DNA of 64,000 nucleotides from 34-65-8 sp964516135 (GTDB lineage Bacteria; Pseudomonadota; Alphaproteobacteria; Sphingomonadales; Sphingomonadaceae). The notes beneath the pieces are model-generated. The model was not told the DNA's origin, searched no databases, and saw only the letters and a list, made by a program, of their open reading frames with translations. This document shows positions 43,510-51,433 of this stretch, piece by piece. The stretch lies in assembly GCA_964516135.1 (NCBI GenBank), contig CAZEWN010000002.1, forward strand, positions 1-64,000, given 5' to 3'. Each line of letters starts with the position of its first letter. Within the stretch, counting starts at the first letter, position 1. Position numbers and translations under genes: made by a program.

Positions 43510-44194
43510 GCCGCTGCGGATCACGCTGGTTGGCGCCACCGGCCTCGTCGGGCGCAGCTTCATCGATCTGGCGGCATGCCGCGGTGACGTGCGGCTGACC
43601 GCAATCTCGCGGCGCGAGTTCCGCCTGCCACCTGGCGCGCGGATGGAAATGTTCGTCGCCGAACCCGGCCATTGGGCCGAAGTGATCGAGGCGGCCCGGC
43701 CCGAGGTACTGGTTTCGGCGCTTGGCACAACCTGGCGCAAGGCAGGCCGGGAAGAGGCGGCGTTCCGCGCGGTCGATTACGACCTCGTGCTGGACACCGC
43801 GCGGGCGGCACGGGCGCACGGGGTGGAGCGAATGGTCGCGGTCAGTTCGACTGGCGCTGATCCGGCCTCCAAGACATTCTACCTGCGCGTGAAGGGCGAG
43901 GCGGAGCGCCATCTCGCAAGGCTCGGTTTCAAGCGGCTCGACCTGCTGCGCCCCGGCCTGCTGCGCGGTCCGCGCCAGAGTGACAGGCGGCTCGTCGAGC
44001 GTGCCGGCATCCTGCTGAGCCCGCTGACGGACATGTTGCTACACGGGCGTGCGCGCCAATATCGGTCGATCCCCGCGCACACCGTGGCCGAAGCGGCGCT
44101 GGCGCTGGCCTTGCGGCGCGCGGCGGGGCGGTTCAAGCACGATAACGACGCGCTGGTACGTGCAGCGCGTTCGCTCGCGGTTCCCGGCGAATAA
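43502..44194 (+). CDS. NAD(P)-binding Rossmann protein, TIP30/atypical SDR-like
   Basis: A 230-residue atypical SDR. The dinucleotide motif VGATGLVG lies at about residues 9-16, followed by a short-chain pattern VLVSALGTTWRKAG and VSSTGADPASKTFYLRVKGEAE, where YLRVK supplies the Tyr-Lys pair; the tail RLDLLRPGLLRGPR is typical of the NAD(P)H-binding (NmrA/HTATIP2) group. Enzymatic substrate unknown; some relatives are redox sensors without activity. ATG 43502 overlaps the dgt 3' end. Confidence 0.85.
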   Translation: MSEPLRITLVGATGLVGRSFIDLAACRGDVRLTAISRREFRLPPGARMEMFVAEPGHWAEVIEAARPEVLVSALGTTWRKAGREEAAFRAVDYDLVLDTARAARAHGVERMVAVSSTGADPASKTFYLRVKGEAERHLARLGFKRLDLLRPGLLRGPRQSDRRLVERAGILLSPLTDMLLHGRARQYRSIPAHTVAEAALALALRRAAGRFKHDNDALVRAARSLAVPGE

Positions 44195-44212
44195 CGATTG
44201 AGGTCAATCCCC

Positions 44213-44665
44213 ATGTGGGCCACGGTTTTTGCCTTTGCCAACCTCCTCGCCCTCGCGGGCTGGGTCGCGCTTGTCGCCTTGCCGCGAAAGCCCGCGCTGC
44301 TCGCCGCGGTGCTCTATCTCGGAATCGCGCTGCTGTGCCTCGTATATGCCGTCGGGCTGATCGGTATCCTGACCGGATGGCTGGACCCGTTGCGATCAGG
44401 CGATGCGTCGGTCAATTTCTTCTCCATCGACGGCGTACGCGCGATCTTCGCGACCGACGGCGGCGTGACGATCGGCTGGGTACATTACCTGGCATTCGAC
44501 TTGTTCGTCGGCCTGTGGATCGCACGTGATGCCGATGCAAAGGCGTTTTCTCGTCTTGCCCAGGCACCGGTTCTGATTGCCACTTACATGGCTGGCCCGG
44601 TGGGCCTGCTGATCTGGCTAGTGGTCCGCGAAAGGCGAGCGCGGGCGGCGGGGCGGTGGGCCTGA
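44213..44665 (+). CDS. ABA4-like membrane protein (DUF4281)
   Basis: A 150-residue protein with four predicted membrane helices: residues 2-22, 30-57, 92-108 (YLAFDLFVGLWIARDA) and 120-145. The stretch GWVHYLAFDLFVGLWIARDA plus MAGPVGLLIWLVVR is the signature of the ABA4 family, whose plant member is needed for neoxanthin formation. In carotenoid-rich sphingomonads a role in xanthophyll metabolism is conceivable but unproven. ATG 44213 is chosen because GAGG lies 9 bases upstream. It follows the SDR gene by 18 bases and probably ends the operon, with hairpins downstream. Confidence 0.88.
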   Translation: MWATVFAFANLLALAGWVALVALPRKPALLAAVLYLGIALLCLVYAVGLIGILTGWLDPLRSGDASVNFFSIDGVRAIFATDGGVTIGWVHYLAFDLFVGLWIARDADAKAFSRLAQAPVLIATYMAGPVGLLIWLVVRERRARAAGRWA

Positions 44666-44673
44666 ACGCGCAA

Positions 44674-44699
44674 CGCCCGCCGGATCGCTCCGACGGGCG
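44674..44699. terminator. Hairpin between convergent ABA4-like and entericidin genes
   Basis: CGCCCG-C-CGGA, loop TCGC, TCCG-A-CGGGCG gives a 10-bp stem with one mismatch. A second hairpin (CCGCAAAGGG / CCCCTGCGG) follows at about 44707-44731. Neither has a long T-tract, so termination strength is uncertain, but the position fits a bidirectional end signal. Confidence 0.55.
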
Positions 44700-44737
44700 C
44701 GTGCGACCGCAAAGGGATGTGTCCCCTGCGGGTTAGC

Positions 44738-44869
44738 TCAGTTGATGGCTTCGTCGCCCGCCTGACCGACTGACTCAATGTCACGGCCCACACCCTTCAC
44801 GGTGTTGCAGGCGGCCGCGGTAATCGAAAGCGCGGCAACGCCGAGCGCAAGCAGCATTTTACGTGCCAT
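44738..44869 (-). CDS. ecnB: Entericidin A/B family lipoprotein
   Basis: A 43-residue lipoprotein: MARKMLLALGVAALSITAAAC supplies signal and lipobox (cleavage before Cys21), and the mature peptide NTVKGVGRDIESVGQAGDEAIN matches the entericidin consensus (NTxxGxGxDIxxxGxAI). Entericidins are stationary-phase lipoproteins of uncertain role, once proposed as a toxin-antidote pair. GGAGAG precedes the ATG. Only one copy is present here. Confidence 0.9.
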   Translation of the reverse strand: MARKMLLALGVAALSITAAACNTVKGVGRDIESVGQAGDEAIN

Positions 44870-44933
44870 GGTTCTCTCCATAGAGGTGTCGCGGCATTCA
44901 ACGGCGATTGCGCAAAACCGTTCCTGAGTGCTG

Positions 44934-45209
44934 ATGATCGCGCTTGCCAACTGCGACAGGCCACCCATATCGCGCGCCATGCCGCTGGGACACTTCTGGA
45001 CCTTCGCCAGCGAGGCCGCGATGGCCGGGATATGGGGCGCGGGTTTCCTGCTGGTGGCGGCGCTCGCCGCAATCGCGGAGCTTCGCGCGACCCGCCGCGC
45101 CCGGATCGAGCGGGTCGGGCTGGTGCCGTGGCGCGGGGTCTTCCTTACCTGCGCGATGATCGGGACCGCGCTGATGGCATTGGCCGCATCCGGCCTTGCC
45201 AAGAGCTAA
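44934..45209 (+). CDS. Small membrane protein, unknown function
   Basis: About 91 residues with two membrane helices: AAMAGIWGAGFLLVAALAAIAEL and GVFLTCAMIGTALMALAASGLA, separated by a basic loop (RATRRARIERVGLVPW). Starts at ATG 44934 (chosen) and ATG 44979 (MPLGHFWTF) are both plausible; the second removes a non-conserved hydrophilic stretch, and neither has a strong ribosome-binding site. I do not recognise the family by name. It lies between entericidin (divergent) and cpaF (convergent, four bases apart). Confidence 0.6.
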   Translation: MIALANCDRPPISRAMPLGHFWTFASEAAMAGIWGAGFLLVAALAAIAELRATRRARIERVGLVPWRGVFLTCAMIGTALMALAASGLAKS

Positions 45210-45213
45210 GGAC

Positions 45214-46734
45214 TTACAGGCAAGCCTCGAGATAGGCCTGGTCGAACCCGAACTGGCGGGCCTTTTCCAGCGTATAGGGACGCAGCCCCGAGGCGCGAAA
45301 TTCGCCGATGATCTTGCCGTCCTCGCTCTCGTCGAGATACTCGAACTTGAACAGTTCCTGGGTCACAATCACGTCGCCTTCCATCCCGATGACCTCGGTG
45401 ATGTTGGTGGTGCGGCGGCTACCGTCGCGCAGGCGCTTGACCTGGACAATCAGGTCGACTGATTCGGCGATCTGGCGGCTGATCGCTTCCTTGGGGATTT
45501 TGATGTCGCCCATCAGGATCATGTTTTCCATGCGGCCCAGGCATTCGCGCGGGCTGTTAGCGTGGAGCGTACACATCGAGCCGTCGTGGCCGGTGTTCAT
45601 CGCGGCGAGGAGGTCGAAACACTCCGCGCCGCGGATTTCGCCCAGAATGATGCGGTCGGGCCGCATACGCAGGGCGTTCTTGACCAGGTCACCGATGGTG
45701 ATCGCGCCTTGCCCCTCCAGGTTGGGCGGGCGGGTTTCGAGCGGCAGCCAGTGCGGCTGTTGCAGGCGCAGTTCGGCCGCGTCTTCGATCGTCAGCACGC
45801 GTTCGCCCGGATCGATCATCTTCGACAGGGCGTTGAGCATCGTCGTCTTGCCCGAGCCGGTGCCGCCCGAGATGACGACGTTCATCCGGCATGCGCCGGC
45901 GATCTTCAGCGCGGTCGCCATTTTGTCGCTCATGCTGCCGAAATCGCGCAGCATGTCGATGGTGATCGGCTTTTCGGAAAACTTACGAATGGAAATGGCC
46001 GTACCGCGCAGCGAGAGCGGCGGCACGATCACATTGACGCGGCTGCCGTCCTTCAGGCGAGCGTCAGCGAGCGGCGTGGTCTGGTCGACCCGGCGGCCGA
46101 CCTGGTTGACGATCCGTTGCGCGATCTGGAACAGGTGCTGTTCGTCGCGGAAACTGATCGGCGCGATCTGCAGTTTGCCCTTCTTTTCGACATAAGTTTG
46201 GTCAGGGCCGTTGACCATGATGTCGCTGATGTCAGGGTCGTTGAGCAGTTCCTCCAGCGGACCAAAGCCCAACAGCTCGTCGATCAGCACCTTTTCCAGC
46301 GCGAACTGTTCGCGCCGGTTGAGCGTGATCTTGAGCTCTGCCAGCACCTCCATGATGATCGGGCGGAATTCTTCCGACAGCTCTTCCTTGGTGAGCGTGG
46401 CAGCCGCTTCGGGGTCGACGCGTTCAAGCAGGCGCGGCAGCACCTGTTCCTTGATCTTGTGGACGCTGGCCTCGAAGCCGCCGACTTCCTGCTGGGCATG
46501 GACCGCGTTGGCGCGGTCCGCCAGCCGCGTCATCGCGTCGGCCTTGTTCGGCGCGGTGGGCTCGGGCGCGGCCATCGCCGCTTCGCCAGGCAACGGCGGG
46601 AATTGCTCGCCGCCGGGCACCGGCGCGGCGGGGCGCGGCATTTCGCCCCCCTTCATCGGGCGCGCGACGCCGAACTGCGGGCGGGCGCCGGGATTCATGC
46701 TGCCCGGTCCGTTCCTGCGTCCGAAAGCGCTCAT
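45214..46734 (-). CDS. cpaF: CpaF/TadA-type secretion ATPase
   Basis: A 506-residue type II/IV secretion ATPase that powers Flp/Tad pilus assembly. Pro/Gly-rich N-terminus (1-60), N-terminal domain with EELLNDPDISDIMVNGP, Walker A SGGTGSGKTTMLNAL around residue 280, Asp box and Walker B (RPDRIILGEIRGAECFDLL), and the His box TGHDGSMCTLHANSPRE. Length and N-terminus fit CpaF. No other cpa/tad genes are in the window. It is either a lone gene or separated from its cluster, and CpaF usually needs CpaE, CpaG and CpaH. Confidence 0.93.
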   Translation of the reverse strand: MSAFGRRNGPGSMNPGARPQFGVARPMKGGEMPRPAAPVPGGEQFPPLPGEAAMAAPEPTAPNKADAMTRLADRANAVHAQQEVGGFEASVHKIKEQVLPRLLERVDPEAAATLTKEELSEEFRPIIMEVLAELKITLNRREQFALEKVLIDELLGFGPLEELLNDPDISDIMVNGPDQTYVEKKGKLQIAPISFRDEQHLFQIAQRIVNQVGRRVDQTTPLADARLKDGSRVNVIVPPLSLRGTAISIRKFSEKPITIDMLRDFGSMSDKMATALKIAGACRMNVVISGGTGSGKTTMLNALSKMIDPGERVLTIEDAAELRLQQPHWLPLETRPPNLEGQGAITIGDLVKNALRMRPDRIILGEIRGAECFDLLAAMNTGHDGSMCTLHANSPRECLGRMENMILMGDIKIPKEAISRQIAESVDLIVQVKRLRDGSRRTTNITEVIGMEGDVIVTQELFKFEYLDESEDGKIIGEFRASGLRPYTLEKARQFGFDQAYLEACL

Positions 46735-46879
46735 TCGCGTTCCCCACTATCGTGTGTCAGCCCGGTCCCGCGTGTCCGAGCGATGGCGAAAACGCGGGCT
46801 TTTCGAAGCAGGATGAATAGGCGGGAAACCTTATTTTTTCCCTAAGCGCGCATTATGCATCGCCGTTCGGCGCGGCTAT

Positions 46880-48265
46880 TCAGCCGCGTTCATACCAGTA
46901 CAGAGTCCGCGTCGGCAGGACATCGACCTTCTTCACGATCCTCGCCCGCGCGCCAAGCAGCGCGGCGAAGCGATCGTTCTCGTAATCGGGGAAGATGTCG
47001 GTGCGCTGCGCCAGCAGTGTCTGGACCATCGGATCGGCCTTGTGCGGGAATTCGATAACGCCCTTGGGTGCAAGCGAAACCAGCCAGTGTGTCGCCATGT
47101 CGAGCGGCACGTTGCGGCCGATCGCGATGTGGTGGATGAAAGCGAGTGCGACAAGCGCATCGGCACCCGCGCGGTCGCCAAACCCCTTGCGTTCGCCCTG
47201 TGCCCAGCCTTGCGACGGGCTGGGGTTCGCGGCGTCGAGCCACAGCGGCAGGAACGCAAGATTTTCCTGCTTCGCCCGGTCATATGCCAGTTCGAGCGCG
47301 GCGTGGTCGAAGTCGAAACCCACCACGCGCCGCGCACCGTTTTCAAGCGCGACCTTGGAATAATCGCCGCTGTTGCAGCCCAGGTCGAACAGCACGTCGG
47401 GTCGGACGGCGGCGGTCATTTCACCGACGAAGGCAGCCTTGGCGCGTGCATCGTCGGTCTGATAGCTGTTGCGCCCGGCATAATCGCCCCACACCGTGGC
47501 ATGGGATGGGCTCTTCAGCCCGGCTATGGCGCGGCGCAGCCCGTCGAGCATGCCCTTGAAGGCGTGCCTGGGCAGCTTTGTCTCGCGGTATTCCTGAGAA
47601 CCCTTGGCCTGACGGACCGAGCGGTTCTGCATCGCGGCCTGGGCAACGACATGGGTCATGACCGTCCAAGACAGCTTCTTGGACATCGGGAGCAGCTTGG
47701 CCAGATCCTCCGGCGCGATCCCTTCCAGGGCGCCGCGAAACCAGTGGTTTGGCTGCACTTCGAGAAGCGACCACATGAGCAGCGGATTGAGGAACTGCAT
47801 GCAGAACTGGCGATGACCTTCCCAGATCTCGCCTTCCCGATAGGGGCGGATCGACAGGTGGTCGATGAACACCGGCCGCGTTCCGTCGAACTGGACGTTG
47901 TAGGCGGTGGCGTCGGACAAGGTGAACCCTTCATCGAGCAAGTCGAGGTGGAGATCGAGGTGAAAAAGTGCCGCAGCCTTGTGCAGGGCAAAACACCACT
48001 CGTACGGATAAGAGATAAACGGCACGCGCGGATGCTCCAGCACATGCGCGGCAGGAACGCCGGGCAGCGCATCGGGCGCAATCGGCGTATAGTCAACCAG
48101 GCGGCCCGCATCTGAAAGACGGCGCAGCACGCCGGCCTGCTCGGCCAGCTCGAACCCCGGAGCGGCGGTTGGCATCACTGCGCGCAGAATGCGCTGATCG
48201 GCCACGAACACGCGGCCCCCCGGATCGCGGAACGACCCGGGTTCGATGCTGGCGATGGCGTCCAT
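46880..48265 (-). CDS. Class I SAM-dependent methyltransferase with N-terminal extension
   Basis: A 461-residue protein. The first 250 residues (GSFRDPGGRVFVADQRILRAV; FDGTRPVFIDHLSIRPYREGEIW) form an unnamed domain found with certain methyltransferases; the SAM site VLFDLGCNSGDYSKVAL is near residue 300, followed by VGFDFDHAALELAYDRA and the HHIAIGRNVPLD loop. Related proteins occur in polysaccharide or nodulation-type loci. Substrate unknown. The first 30 codons overlap, in another phase, the end of the small membrane protein gene upstream, and an internal ATG at residue 31 coincides with that gene's stop (TGATG); the N-terminal GSFRDPGG match favours the long form. Confidence 0.82.
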   Translation of the reverse strand: MDAIASIEPGSFRDPGGRVFVADQRILRAVMPTAAPGFELAEQAGVLRRLSDAGRLVDYTPIAPDALPGVPAAHVLEHPRVPFISYPYEWCFALHKAAALFHLDLHLDLLDEGFTLSDATAYNVQFDGTRPVFIDHLSIRPYREGEIWEGHRQFCMQFLNPLLMWSLLEVQPNHWFRGALEGIAPEDLAKLLPMSKKLSWTVMTHVVAQAAMQNRSVRQAKGSQEYRETKLPRHAFKGMLDGLRRAIAGLKSPSHATVWGDYAGRNSYQTDDARAKAAFVGEMTAAVRPDVLFDLGCNSGDYSKVALENGARRVVGFDFDHAALELAYDRAKQENLAFLPLWLDAANPSPSQGWAQGERKGFGDRAGADALVALAFIHHIAIGRNVPLDMATHWLVSLAPKGVIEFPHKADPMVQTLLAQRTDIFPDYENDRFAALLGARARIVKKVDVLPTRTLYWYERG

Positions 48266-48477
48266 TCCTGTTCCGCCCCAGGCTGCTTGCCGCGCGCGAA
48301 CAGCTCCTTCACCCGGTAAAGCGAGGTGCGAAAAAACAGCGTGGCGCTGGCAATCGCGCCGATCGTCGCCTGGAGGATGATGCTGCCGGTAGCGGGATCA
48401 AGATACGCATGCGCCGGCGCGGCCAAGGTAAGCATGGCAAAGGTGCCAGCCAGCGAAACAAAGGTCTTGGATTGCAT
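48175..48477 (-). CDS. Small exported membrane protein, LDPATGS-type
   Basis: A 100-residue protein: signal or first helix (VSLAGTFAMLTLAAPAHA) directly followed by YLDPATGSIILQATIGAIASATLFF, a conserved segment I know from small proteins of polysaccharide loci, then a basic amphipathic stretch RVKELFARGK. The last 30 residues overlap the methyltransferase start in a different phase and look unconstrained. A hydrophobic start plus a conserved Tyr-Leu-Asp-Pro motif suggest membrane insertion after signal cleavage. Function unknown; probably acts with the methyltransferase and the sulfatase-fold protein on the same strand. Confidence 0.65.
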   Translation of the reverse strand: MQSKTFVSLAGTFAMLTLAAPAHAYLDPATGSIILQATIGAIASATLFFRTSLYRVKELFARGKQPGAEQEWTPSPASNPGRSAIRGAACSWPISAFCAQ

Positions 48478-48546
48478 CGAGATACCCCCTGTCCTCGGTT
48501 TAATTCATGCCGGGATATGAAGCGCTTTGCCTAACGGCTGGTTAAA

Positions 48547-50187
48547 TCAGCGGGCAAAATCGGGCAGATCGCGCATTTCGCGTGGGATCCACTGCATATC
48601 CATCAGATAGACGCGCGCTGGCGAGGCGTCCGGGCGTGGCGCGCTGGCGAATTCGCGGCGGCGGAAATCGGCCATCAGTTCGTCCAGCGAGACCGCGCCG
48701 TCGATACTGGCGGCGTTCTCTCCCGGCACCCGGATCGCGAACAGGGTCGCGTGCGAGGTCAGCACCTCGAGATCGGTCAATTCCGGTCCATCGAGGAACG
48801 GCACCACCGGGGTGATGCGCGATCCATGGTCGCCGTGGATCACCACGATTGCCTCGCGACCCGCAGGCGTCGCCTCCAGCGCGGCCATCATCCGGTCGAT
48901 CCGGCTGGTCAGGCACCGCACCTGGTCGGCATAGGCAGCCTGCCGGGCGTCGACGGCTCCGGGGCCATGCTCGTCCAGCCACTGTCGACCAGGGAGCGCG
49001 CGACACCGTGCATCCAGCATGTAGGGGTCATGCGGAGCCAGCAGATGGGCCAGTCGCACCTCGCCGCGTTGCAGCGTGGCAAGGTCGGCGGTGAAATCTT
49101 CCAGCCGATCGAGCGAGACCAGCGGCAGCAGCTTTGGCCGATCATAGGGGCGCCGCGCTTCGAGCCCGAACAGGTCGTTCGCGCCAAGCACCATCGCTTC
49201 CGCCGCGCGACTGGGCAGGGCGGTCAATTGCAGCATGGTGAAGGCAAACACCGTCGCCCGGTCACTGGCCGGAATGGCCGTTCCGCGCATCGAATCCAGC
49301 CCCGATCGCTCGTAGTTGCGGCAGCGTGTCATCGGGTGCTTCACGCACAGGTCGACGTAGCTCGGCAGCAAGGCGTCGATGCGGTATCCGCGCTGGTCAA
49401 GATCGGTGAAGTAATCGAGCGGGGCGGGGACATAGTATTGCAGGTTACGCGGCGTCGTCGCCAGGGGCGCCTTGCCATAGGAAAAGAGGTGCGGCAGCGA
49501 ATTGATTGTCTTGACGTGGCGGCTGTAGGCTTTGGGGTAGACCTGAAACCCATGCCGCGCGAAAAAAGCGGCCTGCTCCGCCCGCAGCCGCTGCACCGGG
49601 GCGGGGCCCAAGGCCATTCCATCCAGCCCGATGTAGGAATCAAGCACCAGGTGGACGATGGGCGCCCGGTCAGCGGCCGGGACCGCCGTGTTCTGCCGAA
49701 CCTGGGTCTCATCCTCGGACCGCTGGTGCGCGCCAATGCCGGTCGTCAACGCGATGAACTGGAACGCGAGGACCGAACCGAAAGCAGCCATCGTCAATTT
49801 GAGAAGCGGCCGTTCCAGGAACCATGCAACCACCGCCAGGCCCGCCCACAGCATGTAGAAATTGATCAGCGACAGCGGGACGTTGAGATCGATCGCGATC
49901 GCGACGAACAGGCTGGTAAAGACGAAGCCTATCCGAGTGCCTGCCACCTGCACCAACGTGCCCATCAGCACGGCGACGATCGCCAGCCCGGCCAGTAGCA
50001 AGCCGACCTCGGTCGTGAACAGCGGATAGGAATGGTGATTGAGCAGGTTGAGCGCCGAGGCCCATAGCGCGATCAGCCACACGGTGTAGTTGAACAGCCG
50101 CTGTTTAGCGCCGTCGGAAACTGCCATTGCCATCCATCGCCCCAGCTTCGGCCCCATCCCGCCCGGGTAGCGGTGGATGGTTAACAT
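48547..50187 (-). CDS. Membrane protein with sulfatase/alkaline-phosphatase fold domain
   Basis: About 546 residues. The N-terminal third has four to five membrane helices (LFNYTVWLIALWASALNLL; VGLLLAGLAIVAVLMGTLV; GFVFTSLFVAIAIDL; FYMLWAGLAVVAWFL; AAFGSVLAFQFIALTTG). A periplasmic domain follows with APIVHLVLDSYIGLDGM (metal-ligand Asp), a sulfatase-like core and HGDHGSRI near residue 450, the usual second metal site. This is the layout of LtaS/EptA-like transferases and sulfatase-like hydrolases, but the nucleophile Thr/Ser at the expected place is not obvious. Start uncertain: ATG 50187, 50133 or 50127. Likely acts on cell-surface polymers. Confidence 0.75.
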   Translation of the reverse strand: MLTIHRYPGGMGPKLGRWMAMAVSDGAKQRLFNYTVWLIALWASALNLLNHHSYPLFTTEVGLLLAGLAIVAVLMGTLVQVAGTRIGFVFTSLFVAIAIDLNVPLSLINFYMLWAGLAVVAWFLERPLLKLTMAAFGSVLAFQFIALTTGIGAHQRSEDETQVRQNTAVPAADRAPIVHLVLDSYIGLDGMALGPAPVQRLRAEQAAFFARHGFQVYPKAYSRHVKTINSLPHLFSYGKAPLATTPRNLQYYVPAPLDYFTDLDQRGYRIDALLPSYVDLCVKHPMTRCRNYERSGLDSMRGTAIPASDRATVFAFTMLQLTALPSRAAEAMVLGANDLFGLEARRPYDRPKLLPLVSLDRLEDFTADLATLQRGEVRLAHLLAPHDPYMLDARCRALPGRQWLDEHGPGAVDARQAAYADQVRCLTSRIDRMMAALEATPAGREAIVVIHGDHGSRITPVVPFLDGPELTDLEVLTSHATLFAIRVPGENAASIDGAVSLDELMADFRRREFASAPRPDASPARVYLMDMQWIPREMRDLPDFAR

Positions 50188-50250
50188 GCCGCTAACCCGC
50201 TGGGCAGTTTGCGATTGCCATGGGGCAGGCATGGGGCCAAGGCGCGCCGG

Positions 50251-51156
50251 GTGAGGACGAACGAACGAAGCGGTCTGTTGCTTGCGCTGGCCGGCTTTGC
50301 GCTGCTTTCGTGCGGTGACGCGGTGATCAAATCCATCGCGGGCCAGTGGTCGCCGATTGCCGTGGCGGCGCTACGTTTCTCGATTGGCGCGGCGGGGCTG
50401 TCCGCAATACTGCTCATCCGCGAAGGCCCCGCCGCGTTTCGCCCCAGCCGCCCGTGGCTGCAAATCGCGCGCGGTGTATGCATGGCCGGGGCGACGCTGT
50501 GTTTTTTCAGTGCGATCTTCGTGATGCCGCTGGCTGAAGCGATGTCGATCAGTTTTGTCGCTCCCGTGCTCACCGCGCTCCTTAGCGGACCGCTGCTGGG
50601 CGAACGGGTGCGCCCTCTGGTCTGGGCTGCCTCGCTGATCGCCTTTGCCGGCGTGGTGCTGATCTTGCGGCCCAATTTCGTCGAGCTGGGTTTGGTCGCG
50701 CTGCTGCCCCTGGCATCCGCCGCGTTTTTCAGTCTTACCGTGATCGCCAACCGCGCGGCTGTGGGGCAGGGCAGCGCGCTGTCGATGCAGGTGTTTTTGG
50801 CTTGCATTGCCGCGCCCGTCCTGATTGCGGCCGCGATGGTGGGTCACGCCAGCGGCATTGATGCATTGGCGCTGACACCGATCAGTTGGACCGTGGCCGC
50901 GCGTTGCACGCTGGTCGCGGCCAGCGCCAGTTTCGCGCACTGGCTGATCTTTCGCGGGACAATGCGTGCGGGCGCCGCGACGATCGCGCCAATGACCTAT
51001 ATCCAGCTGCCCGTGGCGGGAACGCTTGGCTGGCTGTTCTTCGGCGATAGGCCCGATTCGATGACCTTGCTCGGCGCGGCCGTGATCATCGCGGCGGGCG
51101 TCCTTCTATGGTCGCAGACCCCGCGTACACCCGCGATCGCTTCGGGCTTGCAATGA
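50251..51156 (+). CDS. DMT-superfamily EamA transporter
   Basis: A 301-residue inner-membrane protein with ten predicted helices in two EamA repeats: first repeat SGLLLALAGFALLSCGDAVIK ... VLTALLSGPLLGERVRP (shown by edges), second beginning LVALLPLASAAFFSLTVIANRAA and ending TLGWLFFGDRPDSMTLLGAAVIIAAGVLL. The family exports metabolites; the substrate is unknown. Start GTG 50251 is preferred; a TTG 14 codons earlier exists. Its stop codon lies inside the operator of the next toxin-antitoxin pair. Confidence 0.88.
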   Translation: MRTNERSGLLLALAGFALLSCGDAVIKSIAGQWSPIAVAALRFSIGAAGLSAILLIREGPAAFRPSRPWLQIARGVCMAGATLCFFSAIFVMPLAEAMSISFVAPVLTALLSGPLLGERVRPLVWAASLIAFAGVVLILRPNFVELGLVALLPLASAAFFSLTVIANRAAVGQGSALSMQVFLACIAAPVLIAAAMVGHASGIDALALTPISWTVAARCTLVAASASFAHWLIFRGTMRAGAATIAPMTYIQLPVAGTLGWLFFGDRPDSMTLLGAAVIIAAGVLLWSQTPRTPAIASGLQ

Positions 51157-51173
51157 TATCATGATATGATATC
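51155..51173. promoter_or_regulatory. Operator of the vapBC-like module
   Basis: GATATCAT (51155-51162) and ATGATATC (51166-51173) form a perfect 8-bp inverted repeat with a GAT spacer, in an AT-rich island continuing GTTATAT to 51180. It sits 11 bases before the antitoxin start and overlaps the stop codon of the upstream transporter. Ribbon-helix-helix antitoxins characteristically bind such short palindromes to repress their own operon. Confidence 0.75.
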
Positions 51174-51184
51174 GTTATATCCTC

Positions 51185-51430
51185 ATGCGTATCTTGACCG
51201 ATATTCCTGATGAGGACGTGGAGAAACTCGATAGCGTCGCGGCGCGTCGAAAGACTTCCCGGGCGGCCGCGATCCGTGAGGCGGTGAAGCTCTATCTCGC
51301 GCAAAATTCGGATACCAGGGGCTGGATCGCGCACGGTGCGGGATACTGGAAGGATCGCGACGACATCGGCGACGGGGTCGAATATCAGCGCACCGTGCGC
51401 GAACATCGCACGCCTCGCGAAGACATCTGA
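51185..51430 (+). CDS. Ribbon-helix-helix antitoxin (VapB/CopG-like)
   Basis: An 81-residue protein. The N-terminal strand MRILTDIPDEDVEKLDSVA and the helix-turn-helix-like RKTSRAAAIREAVKLYLA give a ribbon-helix-helix DNA-binding domain (residues 1-40). The C-terminal half (DTRGWIAHGAGYWKDRDD ...) is charged and probably folds on the toxin. It is followed three bases later by a PIN-domain toxin gene, and a palindromic operator lies just upstream, so it should both neutralise the toxin and repress the operon. Confidence 0.88.
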   Translation: MRILTDIPDEDVEKLDSVAARRKTSRAAAIREAVKLYLAQNSDTRGWIAHGAGYWKDRDDIGDGVEYQRTVREHRTPREDI

Positions 51431-51433
51431 CGT

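Noticed and set aside
45562..46845. A 427-codon frame antisense to cpaF
   Set aside because: Shadow of cpaF, no domain recognised, no ribosome-binding site.
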